Source of the DNA: Maratus speciosus
Lineage: Eukaryota; Arthropoda; Arachnida; Araneae; Salticidae
DNA length: 64,000 bases
NCBI GenBank assembly: GCA_963932465.1
Contig: OZ010799.1
Span: forward strand, 158,034,761 to 158,098,760
Direction of reading: 5' to 3'
Shown here: positions 35,597 through 46,496 of the stretch, in pieces
How the letters are laid out: each line of letters opens with the position of its first letter
How positions within the stretch are numbered: the first letter of the stretch is position 1
Made by a program: the position numbers and the translations under genes
Notes under the pieces: model-generated
The model's database searches: none
Told to the model about the DNA's origin: nothing
Seen by the model: the letters and a program-made list of their open reading frames with translations, nothing else

Positions 35597-36047
35597 TTAA
35601 TTTTCGATAATCGACGCAAAGGAGAATTTTTCCATTTGGTTTTGGGGCCAATGCTACAGGAGAGGCATAATGAGACTCGCACCCTTCTATTATACCTTTA
35701 GAGAGTAATTCATCTAATTCTTTACGCAAAATTTCCTTTCTCGCAGGTGACAAGCGGTAAGGGGGTACTGCTACAGGGGGATGTGATCCAGTATCAATAT
35801 AATGTTTAACTTTAGGTGTAGCCTCTTCCCCTAGTTGGAAGCTACTAGTAAATTTTTCAAGCAGTTCATTCAACCTAACTTGTTGCTCTGAAGTGAGATG
35901 CCTACCTTCATCTTCTTTAAGAAAAACGGTGTCTAATTCAACGGATTTTATCGCTAATTCCCTGGGAGGTCTATATGTATCTTCAGCGAATCTATACTTC
36001 CACCTACATCCATCAGCAAAGAACCATTCTTGATTCACTACATCCAA
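35577..36047 (-). pseudogene. pol: gypsy pol: RT N-terminal part
   Basis: The 156-codon frame covers the linker after protease and the RT fingers: HYIDTGSHPPVAVPPYRLSP, then KGIIEGCESHYASPVALAPK, then LCVDYRKLNAITN. These are the conserved blocks preceding the first catalytic motif of gypsy RT. The frame ends at a stop 20 bases into the next frame. The peptide is homologous along its length to gypsy polyproteins, so the stop is a frameshift effect and not a domain boundary. Confidence 0.95.
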
Positions 36048-36736
36048 AACAATTTTTGCTTTGCGTAAAAAATCGATTCCAAAATTGTACGATTATTTCT
36101 GGCATTCGGCAGAGCATAAAGTGTTGTTTTAACGTCGCGACCTTCAATTTTAACATGAACTTCTGTTTTATAAACTTCGGTATTGTTTTGTAGCCCATCC
36201 GCTAAGACTTCGATGATTTGAGTTTTTTCAAACTTCAGACCTTGGTCTTTTAATAAAGAATACAAAACTTCACCCGCAACGCAATGTGTTGCGCCTGTGT
36301 CAGCACAAGCTGTGCCAGAGACACCATTTATGCTTATTTTTACCAATAATGTTGGTGATGTTTGCATATTACATGTACGAAATTCTAGTGATTGAAAGTG
36401 CACCGATACATTTTTCGGAGAACAGGTTGGACACTTGGATTTAATAACTCCCTGGTTTCCACAACCATAGCAACTTAACATTGGTCGATTTAGATTCGAA
36501 GGATAATTAATTTTATTTCTCTTGGGCTCCTTTTGATTTTCAATTTTACCAAACTCATTTCTTTTAAAATCTAAAGGCGTTTTTTCAAAACAATTAGAAT
36601 TCCCGACCTCACTGATTTTATTTGATCTCTTTATTTCTACTTTGTGTGACCTCAAATTATCATATAAATCTAACTTTTCAGCTAATTCAACAAATCTGTT
36701 AAATTTTCCCATTGGTCTAAATAATGTTCTTTGCAA
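36038..36736 (-). pseudogene. gypsy gag zinc knuckle and aspartic protease
   Basis: The frame (232 codons) holds the end of gag and the protease. A nucleocapsid-like knuckle lies near residue 89: CYGCGNQGVIKSKC. It has the three cysteines of a C-x2-C-x4-H-x4-C knuckle but valine where histidine is expected, so zinc and RNA binding are doubtful. About 60 residues later ACADTGATHCVAG gives the DTG catalytic triad of a retroviral-type aspartic protease, followed by an ILE-containing flap and end region. The frame opens at a non-ATG codon right after an in-frame TGA. The end of gag read in another frame runs into it, so the first codon is not a true start. Confidence 0.9.
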
Positions 36737-36739
36737 TCA

Positions 36740-37467
36740 GGGGAAACCTTTTTCTTTAATTGGTCAGCAATAATTAATTCCGATAATTTTTCAAAGGAAT
36801 TTATATTTAATTCGGATAGCCATCCCTCAAAATAGCTTCTAATTTCAAAATATTATTCTTTACAGCTAATATCGGTTCGCTTTGGATGTCGACTAAACAA
36901 AACTCTAAACCTTTCAGCAGTTAACTTGAACCTCTGCAACAATATATCTTTAATATAAGAATAATCCTCAAATTTTTCTTCCGGTTCACGCGCTATTAAT
37001 TTACCGATTTCATTTGGAAGGACTCCAATTAAATACGTAATCCACAGTTCTTTAGAAACCTTTAAAAGTTTCATTTGCCACTCAAAGGTTATTAAAAATA
37101 AATTCATATCATCCTTTTCAGGATTGAAATCGGGTAAAACCTTTTTCAACTCAACGCGGATTGAAGAAGTTTCTAGAGGGTTGTTTGTATTTACAACAAC
37201 ATCTCTTGTTCCTGCTTCTAACCTCAGCTTCTGTAGCTCAAATTCTCTTTCTTCGGCTAAACGTTTCTCTTCCTCAAGAGTCTTTCTTTCTTCTAAGATA
37301 TTTTCAAAAATTCCCTGTACAAAATCTATGTTATCTTTAAATGCCTCACTATTTACAATTTTATCACGTAATTCAAGGACTTTATCATCGCTACTTATTT
37401 CTACTTTTAATTCTGAAGCTAATGTGATTAAATCAATTTTCTTACCCTTAGAAAGAAGCGCCATCAT
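36740..37467 (-). pseudogene. gag: gypsy gag polyprotein (capsid)
   Basis: Starting at ATG 37467 the frame runs 204 codons to a stop at 36853. Homologous gag sequence then continues in another frame to about 36740 (blocks FEGWLSEL, SFEKLSELIIADQL, CKEHYLDQ, resembling the SCAN-like end of gypsy capsids). The N-terminus has a helical, SAP-like segment, then a coiled coil rich in E, K and R (residues 56-84), then the capsid region beginning LKKVLPDF. This protein would form the particle that packages element RNA. A frameshift near 36853 breaks it. The start is chosen as the first ATG of the frame, 650 bp inside the 5' LTR. Confidence 0.85.
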
Positions 37468-38089
37468 TTGAACTATGTTTTAGCTAACTTCAAACTTAAT
37501 TCGTGTTACGAATAACTCTTAGCAAAATAATTTATATTTACGTAATTTATAACATATATAGAACATAGATAACATACAATATCTTTCAAAACTCAATATA
37601 ATGACACCAACTATTTGCCTTTTTTTTTACACAATAATATCAAACGTTATTTGCGAATAATTTAAATCAATTCTTCATACAATAATTAAAATAATGCCAA
37701 GCACTTATTTATAATAATACCTTCAATAATAATATAGCTCAGTACAACTATATAAATGTATAAAATAAAGCAAACGATTTTATTTTTCAATAATAATTAT
37801 TAGATATATTTCTCTTATGAATATCTTCATTTAATTCAGATACTAAAATACTTGAAGCTGCAGACGATGTTTCGTATTTCAATTCCAAGGAAAATATCAT
37901 TCAGGTTGAATAGAATAATTCCAAAATATTTCGATTCTGGACGAATCAAATACAATTTTCAAAAATCCTCAGATTCCGGATGAATCAAAAGTACTTTTGT
38001 ATAAATTTTTGTACTTTAGTATCTAAATTTTCTTGTTAAAAGAGTTTAACACAATTTAAAAATAATACTTATGTTCATATCTTGCTTCT

Positions 38090-38114
38090 GTTCGAGCCCG
38101 ACGTTAGGGATCCA
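38090..38114 (-). promoter_or_regulatory. Primer-binding site, tRNA-Lys-like
   Basis: Four bases inside the 5' LTR the minus strand reads TGGATCCCTAACGTCGGGC, continuing to CTCGAAC. The first 3 bases pair with the CCA end of a tRNA. The rest resembles the complement of the acceptor and T arm of arthropod tRNA-Lys(CUU), including the invariant TTCGAGCCC of the T loop. Similarity thus extends about 25 bases, longer than the usual 18, with a one-base length difference in the acceptor part. The tRNA identity is from memory of the family and needs alignment. Confidence 0.65.
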
Positions 38115-38118
38115 CTTC

Positions 38119-38413
38119 TGTAACATATTATTTAGAATCCGGGGTGGAAACTATCTTAGTTACAAATTAAAACTCGATAACTTTTCATCGACTAATAAAT
38201 TTAATATTTACAACGTATTTACATGTTACTATTTACAAAATAACTCAGTTAATTTAAAATTACGGCTTAGCTCAGATGCCTTGTCGGCAACAACTCTGTA
38301 AACATTCTTCTCATCTCATAAAGTCTAATTTACTCAGCTTGTCAGTTCTTTTGAAAGAAAAAGAAAGAAAAGGAGAGAAAATATGATGGAGTGCGTATTG
38401 TTCGAGCGTTACA
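38119..38413 (-). repeat. 5' LTR of the gypsy element
   Basis: This is the second 295-bp LTR, with TGTAAC..GTTACA ends. It precedes gag on the minus strand and would hold promoter, transcript start and polyadenylation signal. The non-coding leader 37468-38089 between gag and the primer-binding site is very AT-rich with nothing else recognised. Confidence 0.95.
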
Positions 38414-38570
38414 ACCTTTATTTTTGTAATTCCAAATTTGGTCTAATTAAATAAGGTAAATATTACTTTTTTATATTACTGGTGCCAAAAACATATTCTG
38501 TATACCTTTTGGAGGTACATATATGCGCCCATGGTCCCGAACGGGTTAAGGCAGCTCAAATTTAATCTCT

Positions 38571-38785
38571 TTAACCCTTTCAAGAGCAAGCAATTGCGTT
38601 TGTGTAATGTTGAATTCACACCGGAATTAAAAAAAAAAGAAAAACTTCAAAATGAGTAAAAACAATTTTCTGAATCTCGGTTTTTTTCACCAAAGCTTAA
38701 AAATAAAATTTAAGTACAAGTTTCTGGTGCTCATCATTAAAATCAGATGGGATATCAACGGGATAAAATGTCTTTTACAAAAAAG
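38571..38785. mobile_element. Degenerate TTAA MITE
   Basis: It starts TTAACCCTTTCAAGAGCAAG and ends in a degenerate GGGATATCAACGGGATA block. Interior order matches the 57968-58178 copy (GTAATGTTGAATTCACA, then GCACCAGAAA-like and GTGGGATA-like blocks). The right TTAA is lost. Confidence 0.6.
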
Positions 38786-39743
38786 ATTTTAAGTTAATTA
38801 TTTTGAGAAAAATGCATCTTTCTATAAACAAGACAATTCTTGTAAGATATATAGGAATATTTATTATAATATTTTAAAACCAATTATATAAAAAGAAAAA
38901 GAAAGTTGAAAAAAAATAGATTTCCTTTATTCAGTTAGATTGATGATTTCAGAGTCCTACTTTACAGCTTTGAATTTAAATTGCTTTATAAATTCGCTGA
39001 AAGAAAGATGAGAAAATATGATTATAAATGCGTTAAAGTATTTCATGATTTAATCTCTAAAAATCTTTAAGAATGAACTGAAACGTATAATTTTTAGATA
39101 ACCGTTTGAGATTAAGATCACATTTCTTGAAAGTTTTATCACACTATTTATCAATACTGAATTCAATTAATTTGTAAAAAGTGTTTAAAATGGAATTTGA
39201 TGCTATGGAAAATATTACTTCAGTTAAATATTTATCTACGTCCTTTATAATATTTGTTATTTAGAAGAAAATATTAGAAAGTTTGTAAATTGCTCTAGTG
39301 ATTCTAATCTAGTATGCAGTAAAAAATTTAAATGACTTCGGATGACATAAATTAAAGTTTTATTATTTTTGAACGTGTACACAATATAAAGTGTAAATAA
39401 ATATATAAAAGTAAAAATAGTTTTTTCTCTTAGAAATTCAGTTTTCAAATGCAGTGATAGGAATTTAATCCGCTCTAAGTAATAAATAGTTTTTCTCAAG
39501 TAAATATGAAAAACTGAGATAAAGATGCATTAACACAGTTCCTAATTTAATCTCTTTAACAGATCTTTTAGTGAAAACAACTTAAGCTAATTGTTTTGAG
39601 AAAATGTATTTTTTTTTAAATAAAGCAATTCGTGTAACAGATCTGGGGATATTTACCGTAATACTTTAAAACTAAAAGAAGTTTTTTCTTGCGGTAATAT
39701 AAAATAGAAGTTTAGGAAAAATGTAATTATATGAAAATAAGAA

Positions 39744-41142
39744 TAACCGGTCAAGTGCGAGTATTACTCGCGCACAGACCGTGTAATAAATAAATGAATT
39801 AGTAACTGGGCATTGCATTACACAAATATGTCACTAAAAGTTGTTATTTAGGCTTTCAATGCCGATGGCGCATAGAGTGCGCCGCCCGTGACTTTATGTA
39901 TGTCCGAAAAATCCGTGTCTTTAAGGGTTAATATCTCGGCTAATTACGAATATTTTTTTTCGAAAATGACTATTAAAAATATTTTTATACTTCTGCGACG
40001 ATAGGTACACCGGCACTCCTCAAATCCTTTGTTGAACACCCACAAATCGAAATTTGTGTGTAACGGGAAAAAGTATGCGACCTAGGGTAATCGCTATAGG
40101 TTTCCTGCAAGGTTTAAATTAACTTCTACTACACCTAGTTTTTTTACCCCGACTGTCAAGAAGGTGTTTCACGCGTATCTGGGTATGTGGATTTCTTTAT
40201 ACCCTCGAAACATCCCAACGGCTGAATGAATTTTAATGAATGAGGTCTCTATCTATTCGTCTTAATCGTCCGATGGTTATAGGCTAGGTTTTGTTTTTAT
40301 AAATTCAAAATGGCGGCCGTAAAATACAAAATGGCGATAGAGACGAAAAAAATATTTTACGCATCATATTGAGTGGTATATCATTCGATAGGTCTTTCAA
40401 AATGAAGACTATGTTTCATTGACTATTTTACAGGCAGAAGCTCCGTTTAAATATTACACAACCTGGTAGTTGTGTAGGTAGGATCTCTAGCTTTACTGCA
40501 ACTGTAACCTTCATAGACATCTATAGGTCTCATCAAAACAGTGTTTATAGATAGGAACTAAGAATTAAGCACAACTTAAAAGTCATCAATACTAGTAAAT
40601 AAACAAAATAGGTAAGTAATATAAAAAATATTTTCACATTGATGAGAAATAATTAATTAGTTCGGTTTTTATGCAGTCGCGTTTTTTAATTTTTTAAATT
40701 TAATTTGTTATCATAATTTTAGTTTCAATAGATTAGGAAATAATGGGAATGGAGGAACATATTTTTGCATTACATTTTCGACGATATCTCTCAAAATATA
40801 ATAACTAAAATTAAAAGAAATGCATTTTTGAGTTCGGCGTTACGAAAGCTATATCTCACTATAACCCACACTATACGAGCATTATACCCCATACAATATG
40901 CAACGAAAAGGTTTTTTTTTTTTTTAGTAAATTAATTAGCCCCTCTACATTTTTCTTAAATATGTTTGTTACTGGTTAATAATCTATAAATATGCGGGTC
41001 AATAGCCTTTATAACTTCAGCCAATTTGAACTTTCCACGTTCCATAGTTTACCAGTAAAATGGCTGCGACAGACGGACAGACAGACAAACACAGGGGTGA
41101 TCTTATAACGGTTCCGTTTTTAATTTTTAAGTACGGAACCCT
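39744..41142 (+). mobile_element. 1.4-kb element with 8-bp target duplication
   Basis: AATAAGAA at 39736-39743 is repeated at 41143-41150, and the satellite monomer reads on across it. The element begins near CGGTCAAGTGCGAG and ends with (GACA)n at about 41070-41093, then CTTATAACGGTTCCGTTTTT and TACGGAACCC. These two end segments are a known combination in arthropod dispersed repeats, from memory. No reading frame of length or known domain is seen, so it may be a non-autonomous retroelement. Confidence 0.65.
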
Positions 41143-41380
41143 AATAAGAAGAAAAGTTTTTTTAAGTATTTACATTTATTCAGTTATATTGCCAATTTTA
41201 GTTTCCTACTGTAGGACTTTGAATTTAAATTGCTTAAGAAATTCGCTGAAAGAAACATGAGAAAATAAGACTAAAATGCATTAACTAAAATGCATTTTGA
41301 AATATCTTTAAAGAAGATATATTAAATAAATATAGAAAAACTATATTTCAAGTTGAACGACAAATTCACCTTAATAAAAT

Positions 41381-41636
41381 AATTGAGAAATATGAATATC
41401 AAATTCACAATACATCTTTACTTAATAGGTGCTAAAAATACAAATTTTAAAACATTTTAAAAACAATTCTTTCCCTGATGACGACTGATGGTTCAGTCGA
41501 AAGCGCTCGGATTTTAAACATCATATGACTCCAATGTTTCAACATCTTCATTGTTTTTAAAATGTTTTAACATTTGAATTTTTAGCACATATTAAGTAAA
41601 GATGTATTGTGAATTTGATATTTATATTTCTCAATT
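41381..41636. repeat. Palindromic element with a hammerhead-like centre
   Basis: The arms at about 41381-41470 and 41545-41636 are inverted copies (AATTGAGAAATATxAATATCA against its complement, TACATCTTTACTTAATA against its complement). The centre (41471-41545) holds CTGATGA at 41475-41481, a stem of CGACTGA and TCAGTCG with a TGGT loop, then GAAA ending at 41502. This order resembles a hammerhead ribozyme core as found in Penelope-like elements. The stem uses the G of GAAA unless the closing pair opens, so activity is uncertain. Confidence 0.7.
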
Positions 41637-42055
41637 AAGAAGATATATGATGGAAGATTAAATATCATTTGGAAGAAATGATAAAGAAGAAGAAATGATC
41701 ATGTAAATAGAAGTATTTAGAAGTAATAATAATGTAGAAAGTATTCCTTAGAAACAATAATCATGTAAATATATATTAGAAAGAAATAATCCTGTAAAAA
41801 AAAAAAACGTATTTTTTAAAATGTATATTTATTCAATTACACTGATAATTTCAATTTTCGATTGAAGCGCTTTGAACTTAAATTGCTTTAGAAATTTGCC
41901 GAAAGAAAGATGAGAAAATAAGACTAAAATGCATTAACTTAGTTCATGATTTAGAGACTTTGAAATATCTTTAAAGAAGATATATGATGAAAGATTAAAT
42001 ATCATTTGGAAGAAATGATAAAGAAGAATAAATAATCATGTAAATAGAAGTATTT

Positions 42056-44393
42056 AGAAGTAACCGAAGCAGCAAATAATCCCTGGCCGAACTTCCGCCG
42101 AATGTCCTAATCTGAGTATTATTCGCCCGTTCGACCTGAGTCCCTGTGATTGGCAGTAAAGGCTTTTTGGCTGCTCGACAAACGGACTGAGGATCATAGG
42201 ATCCTGACATTGCAATGGTTTTGAACATATTGCCGACCTCTTTATGACTACTGAGTCCAGGCTGTTTTCTGGTTATTTTTCTGCACCCCCCCCCCAGGTT
42301 TGTTGCCCTCTTGTTCTTATGGTTTACTATCTGTGAAAAACCTACCCTTTAAAAGTTGTGTAAAAAGTAATTTATAAAAAATACAAGATTTCTCTTCAAG
42401 TGAAATATTAATGTATGACTTTGAAATTATTTAAAAAAAAAATATATATATATGTAAAAGTGATTTTTGATGAATATAAATTGCTTAGCAAATTTTCTAT
42501 CCAAATTAGTAAATCCTCATCTAAAAAAAAATGAATGAGAGCCCGGTAAATGCTGCAAACGAAGTCTTGATATTAAAAGAAATTTTATGTGCTGATTTAT
42601 AGGAATTATGAATAGTAATTCATACTTAAAATAATCTTTTGATAAATAAGTGCATAATGGAATACACTGTTGTAATCTTAAACAATTGAGTATAAAGACT
42701 AGATTATTTTAGGCGATTTAGATAAATAAATTGAAAATAAAGTATGTTAGATAATGAATAAAATTTTGAATATTAAAACAATTATTTGCGCCAAATTCCT
42801 TTTTAAAGAAAGATTAGATAGTTGATGAGTTAAAATAATAAATTTAACATAGCACTTTTAAGAAACATGTCTAAAGAATGTTCTTTTTTAATTATCAAAA
42901 TAGTTTATAACATTAAGATTTTAGTCAGGTCTAAACAAATAATAAAGTAAAGTATTTCACGTTTTCTGCGATGCAATAAATTAACGAAGCAATCTGTTAT
43001 TTTAATTACTGAAATGCATCAAAATTTGTTTATAATAAGTAGTGTTTCCATAAATGACGAAAACAACAGATTAAATTCCCATTTTCTAGGTTTTTCTTAT
43101 TTCCCCCAGCCCCCATTTATTACAGTTTTGCGAAATAGAAAGTATTTAGTATTTGTATCAAACCCGCTCATTCAAGGAGGTTCTTACGGCAATATTTCAA
43201 GTTTTCCTGTTTCACAATATTCTAATTTAAAGAAAGGGAAAAATCGCAAATTGTTCAGTAATGTTTTAATTTTGTTACCTAATATTCTTTATTTTTAATT
43301 AATTTATATAACTAACCAACACTTTATCACATTTTATAGGAGACAATACGGAATTTCTTATTTGTATGACCTTACGTATACCTCAGTTATAAAAATGTGA
43401 AACATCGTGCCAATTAATGTACACAATTGCGAAAATGAAATCGCAACCAATGAAAAAAGGAAGGCCAAGTAAAATCGTGTAAATCGTGGAATCTTTCTTC
43501 GTAATGCTAGGAGAATACTACTACAAAAATTATTGTAGGTGGTATTTGGTGTGAAATATTTATATGTATTCCTTTCTGTCATATTTATCTTCTTTTTAAT
43601 TTTTTAATTTGTTTATTCCATTTTTCTTTTTCACGTGAAAATCTTACAAATTAAAATGAACTCTTTGGGAGAAATTATTATTCCGGCTTTTTCTTTTGGC
43701 AACAATAAAGTTTATAAAATTTAATAGAATAATGTCAGTTTATTCTGTATGAAAATAACGAACTTTTTTATTTATAAGCAAAAAGTTAGTAAGTTTAGAA
43801 GTTAGAAAGTTAAAAGTTTATAAGTTGAATAAATAAATAAAAAAATTATTCTATATAGTATATAAATATAAATACTATTTTCATTTCTGGGTTAAAATCC
43901 ATCTATATGCAAACATCTATGCAAAAAATCATTCATTAATCCATTCCTTTTGAATTTGATTTGACTTCTGAAACCCTACATACTTTCACATTTATGATAT
44001 TTTTAAATGAGATGGTTTTCCTAGGTAACGTTTAAAAGAAAAAAAATGAAATATTTACATTTAAAATAAGTAAATTTATAAAATAAAATGTTTTATTTTA
44101 TTCGGACACATGTATAAAATTCCATCATAAGTTATACGCGTAATTTAAAAAATCTGAGAAATATATTGGCAAAAATTCAAAATAATAGGAATAATTTAAA
44201 ACCCTTATTAGGAAATTTAACATTTAAATCCATTAATCAAACGTGCCATTTTCCGTCAACAAATGGAAATTTGAAAATCGTCTGATATGCCTTAGAAATC
44301 ATTATGGAGCAAAATAAAATGTTCCATATTTTACGAACGAATGAACCAAATTTAACCCAAAACTATACAGCTACGCCCGGATGCCTCACGAAT
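42056..44393. other. Interval without recognised genes
   Basis: 42056-42310 is clearly richer in GC than its surroundings and appears once. It carries a 77-codon minus-strand frame (41995-42228) with no known domain. A C run lies near 42286. 42310-44393 is AT-rich with short runs such as (TA)n at 42441 and no convincing gene or repeat. Confidence 0.5.
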
Positions 44394-44679
44394 ATGCTCA
44401 CTAGGGTGGTCACAAGAAATCAATTTTCGAATTTTTTGGGGGGGGATCCCCCAAAAAGTTGCCAATAGACTAGAAAATGAGATTGGCAAAGTTTCAGCTC
44501 ATTTGGATAATATTAACCCGTGCCTCATTGAGGTTTAAGTTTGAAAAAAACGTGATTTTTCGCAAAAAATGATGTTTTTCCTTTATGAAATAAATACAAT
44601 TAAACCTAGAAATATAATTTATGTCTCATTTTATAAAAAAAAGTTTTGCTTTGAAGAACCACACACTATTTTTTTTACT

Positions 44680-45905
44680 TTCTTCTATCTTTACAAGAAG
44701 AAAGTATTGGATTCGTAAAAATTTTCGACTTCCGGTTTTCGACGAATTTACACGTTTTAGAGGTCAGAGATTCCAAAAAACATGTTTTTGCAAAATGTCT
44801 GTCTGTGACTCTGTGAGTCTGTCTGTCTGTCTGTCTGTCTGTGTGTATGTGACACAAATTTTGTGGGCGCTCTATCTCAAGAACTAATGCACGGAATTTA
44901 ATAAAAATTTATATTCGAGTAGTCCCTAATATAAATTAGTGCTGATTAGTTTTTGGTGTAAATCGCCCAAAAGATGGCGCTGCTATGCTGCATTTTTCGC
45001 GATTTTTGCACTAGCTCTATCTCAAGAACTAATGCACGGATTTTCATCAAACATCAGATTCAGTTAATCCTCGATATGAATTGGTGCTGGTAACGTTTTG
45101 GTGCAAATCGCCCAACAGATGGCGCTGCTATGCTGCATTTTGCAGCATTTACACGATTTTCGTAATAGCTCTATCTCAAGAAATAATGGACGGATTTTCA
45201 TCAAACTTCAGTTTCTGTTAGTGCTTAACATGAGTTGACGTTTTGCACCTTGTGGTGTAAATCGCTTCACAGGTGGCGCTGCTATGCTGCATTTTTTGTG
45301 ATTTCCGCAATAGCTCTATCTCAAGAACTAATGCTTGGGTTTTCAACAAACTTCAGATTCAGGTATACCTGGATATGAATTACTGCTGTTTATGTTTTGC
45401 TGTAAATCGCTCAACAGGTGGCGCTGCTATGCAGCATTTTTCTCGATTTCCACAATAGCTCAATGTCCAGAACTAATGCACGGATTTTTATCAAACTTCA
45501 GATTCAGTTAGTCCTTGACATGAATTGATGTTTTGTACCTTTTGGTGTAAATCGCTCAACAGGTGGCGCTGTTGTGCTGCATTTTTTGTGATTTTCACAG
45601 TAGCTCTAGCTCCAGAACTAATACACGGATTTTCATCAAACTTCAGATTCCGGTATACCTTAATATGAATTAGTACTGTTTGTGTTTTGGTGCAAATCGC
45701 TCAACAGGTGGCGCTACCATGGTGCATTTTTCAGAATTTCCCCTATAGCTCTAGCTCAATAACTAATGCACGAATTTTCATCAAACTTCAAATTCAGGTA
45801 TACTTTTATATGAATAAATTGATGTAATTTCTTTTGCTATTTAAATGATTTAATTGGCGTGATTTATATAGAAGAAAGTTTTGTGATGGCCACAACATAC
45901 TAGTT
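44680..45905 (+). mobile_element. Element with 147-bp tandem repeats
   Basis: Seven units start at TAGCTCTATCTCAAGAACTA or its variants near 44868, 45015, 45168, 45313, 45453, 45602 and 45747. Each holds CACGGATTTTCATCAAACTT, TGGTGTAAATCGCTCAACAG and GGTGGCGCTGCTATGCTGCA. The left end carries ACAAGAAGAAAGTATTGG and a (CTGT)n run at about 44816-44841. The right end has GAAGAAAGTTTTGTGATGGC. Small frames at 44621-44887 and 45273-45458 are translations of this repeat. The class is unknown. Confidence 0.8.
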
Positions 45906-46279
45906 TTTTTTTTGTAAAAATGTATAGATTTAAAAATATGCGCATTTTGCAGGACCAGTGTTCACACGAATCTCAAAAATTTACTTTTTATGAAAATGCG
46001 AAAAAAAATTGTAACATTCTATTTCATCTGCTTTCCACCGTTTGTTTTTCTTTTTTTTTATTTTGTACATAATAAAGGGTTTAATTTAAAAAAAAAATTA
46101 AAAAAAAATTAAAATAAAAATCGTATTTTAAACTGAAAGAATAAAAAAAGGGGGGGGGGGGCAAAGAAAGTATAAAAATGAGAAGAAAAAATGCTCAAAT
46201 GCATTTTATTATTAAAGTTGTTGTACAAGAAAGGAAGCATAATAAAGAAAAGAAATTATTGTCCCTTACAATTGTCACG

Positions 46280-46496
46280 TTAACCCTTTCCAGTACAGAA
46301 AACTTCTGTTCGTAAAATAATGAAATGATTGACTACACCGAAATTTACAAACGACTTTTTTAGAAATTAAAAACACATTACTTTAACCTTTCATTTTAAA
46401 AGGAAAATTGTATGAAAATATTATTGGTGCTGCTTGTAAGTTTGGAATTAAAATTAGGTAGTCCCGACATGGGACCACTGCGCCGGAGAGGATTAA
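46280..46496. mobile_element. TTAA MITE, 217 bp
   Basis: It is bounded by TTAACCCTTTCCAGTACAG and, from the right, TTAATCCTCTCCGGCGCAG. It is the same family as 53207-53439 (shared CTTCTGTTCGTAAAATAATG and GAAATGATTGA blocks). It is inserted in the hAT-like element beyond the transposase C-terminus. Confidence 0.8.

Larger units (their letters stand above)
32747..38413 (-). mobile_element. Ty3/gypsy LTR retrotransposon, 5667 bp
   Basis: Two 295-bp LTRs flank gag-protease-RT-RNase H-integrase on the minus strand. This domain order (integrase last) is that of Ty3/gypsy. Flanking ACCT at 32743-32746 and 38414-38417 is a 4-bp target duplication. The LTRs differ at 6 positions (about 2%), so insertion was fairly recent. 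The coding region changes frame at least five times and is therefore a pseudogene as sequenced. No envelope-like frame follows integrase. A primer-binding site and a purine tract are present at the expected places. Confidence 0.95.
32404..38549. mobile_element. MITE split by a second MITE and by the gypsy element
   Basis: The left end, at about 32404, reads AAACCCCTTCGGGACCGGCG. The right end (38535-38549), read inwards, is TTAACCCGTTCGGGACCATG. The two match as inverted ends. Between them sit a TTAA MITE (32464-32736) and the 5.67-kb gypsy element (32747-38413). Without these the host MITE would be about 200 bp. The left TTAA has decayed to GTAA. Confidence 0.65.
38786..42055 (+). repeat. 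Satellite array, right block
   Basis: Monomer landmarks lie near 38957, 41206 and 41858. The step 38957 to 41206 minus the 1407-bp insertion gives 842 bp. The last monomer contains a palindromic insertion (41381-41636) with a direct repeat on either side: GAAGATATATGATG and the following 80 bases occur at 41639 and again at 41969. The array stops at about 42055, where base composition changes. Confidence 0.8.

Noticed and set aside
38083..38118. tRNA gene (T-arm-like TTCGAGCCC followed by CCA)
   Set aside because: No D arm, anticodon arm or 5' acceptor strand lies upstream. The match is the complement of a retrotransposon primer-binding site.
44675..44887. Reading frames on both strands through the CTGTCTGT run
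   Set aside because: They are produced by the tetranucleotide repeat and the 147-bp tandem units.
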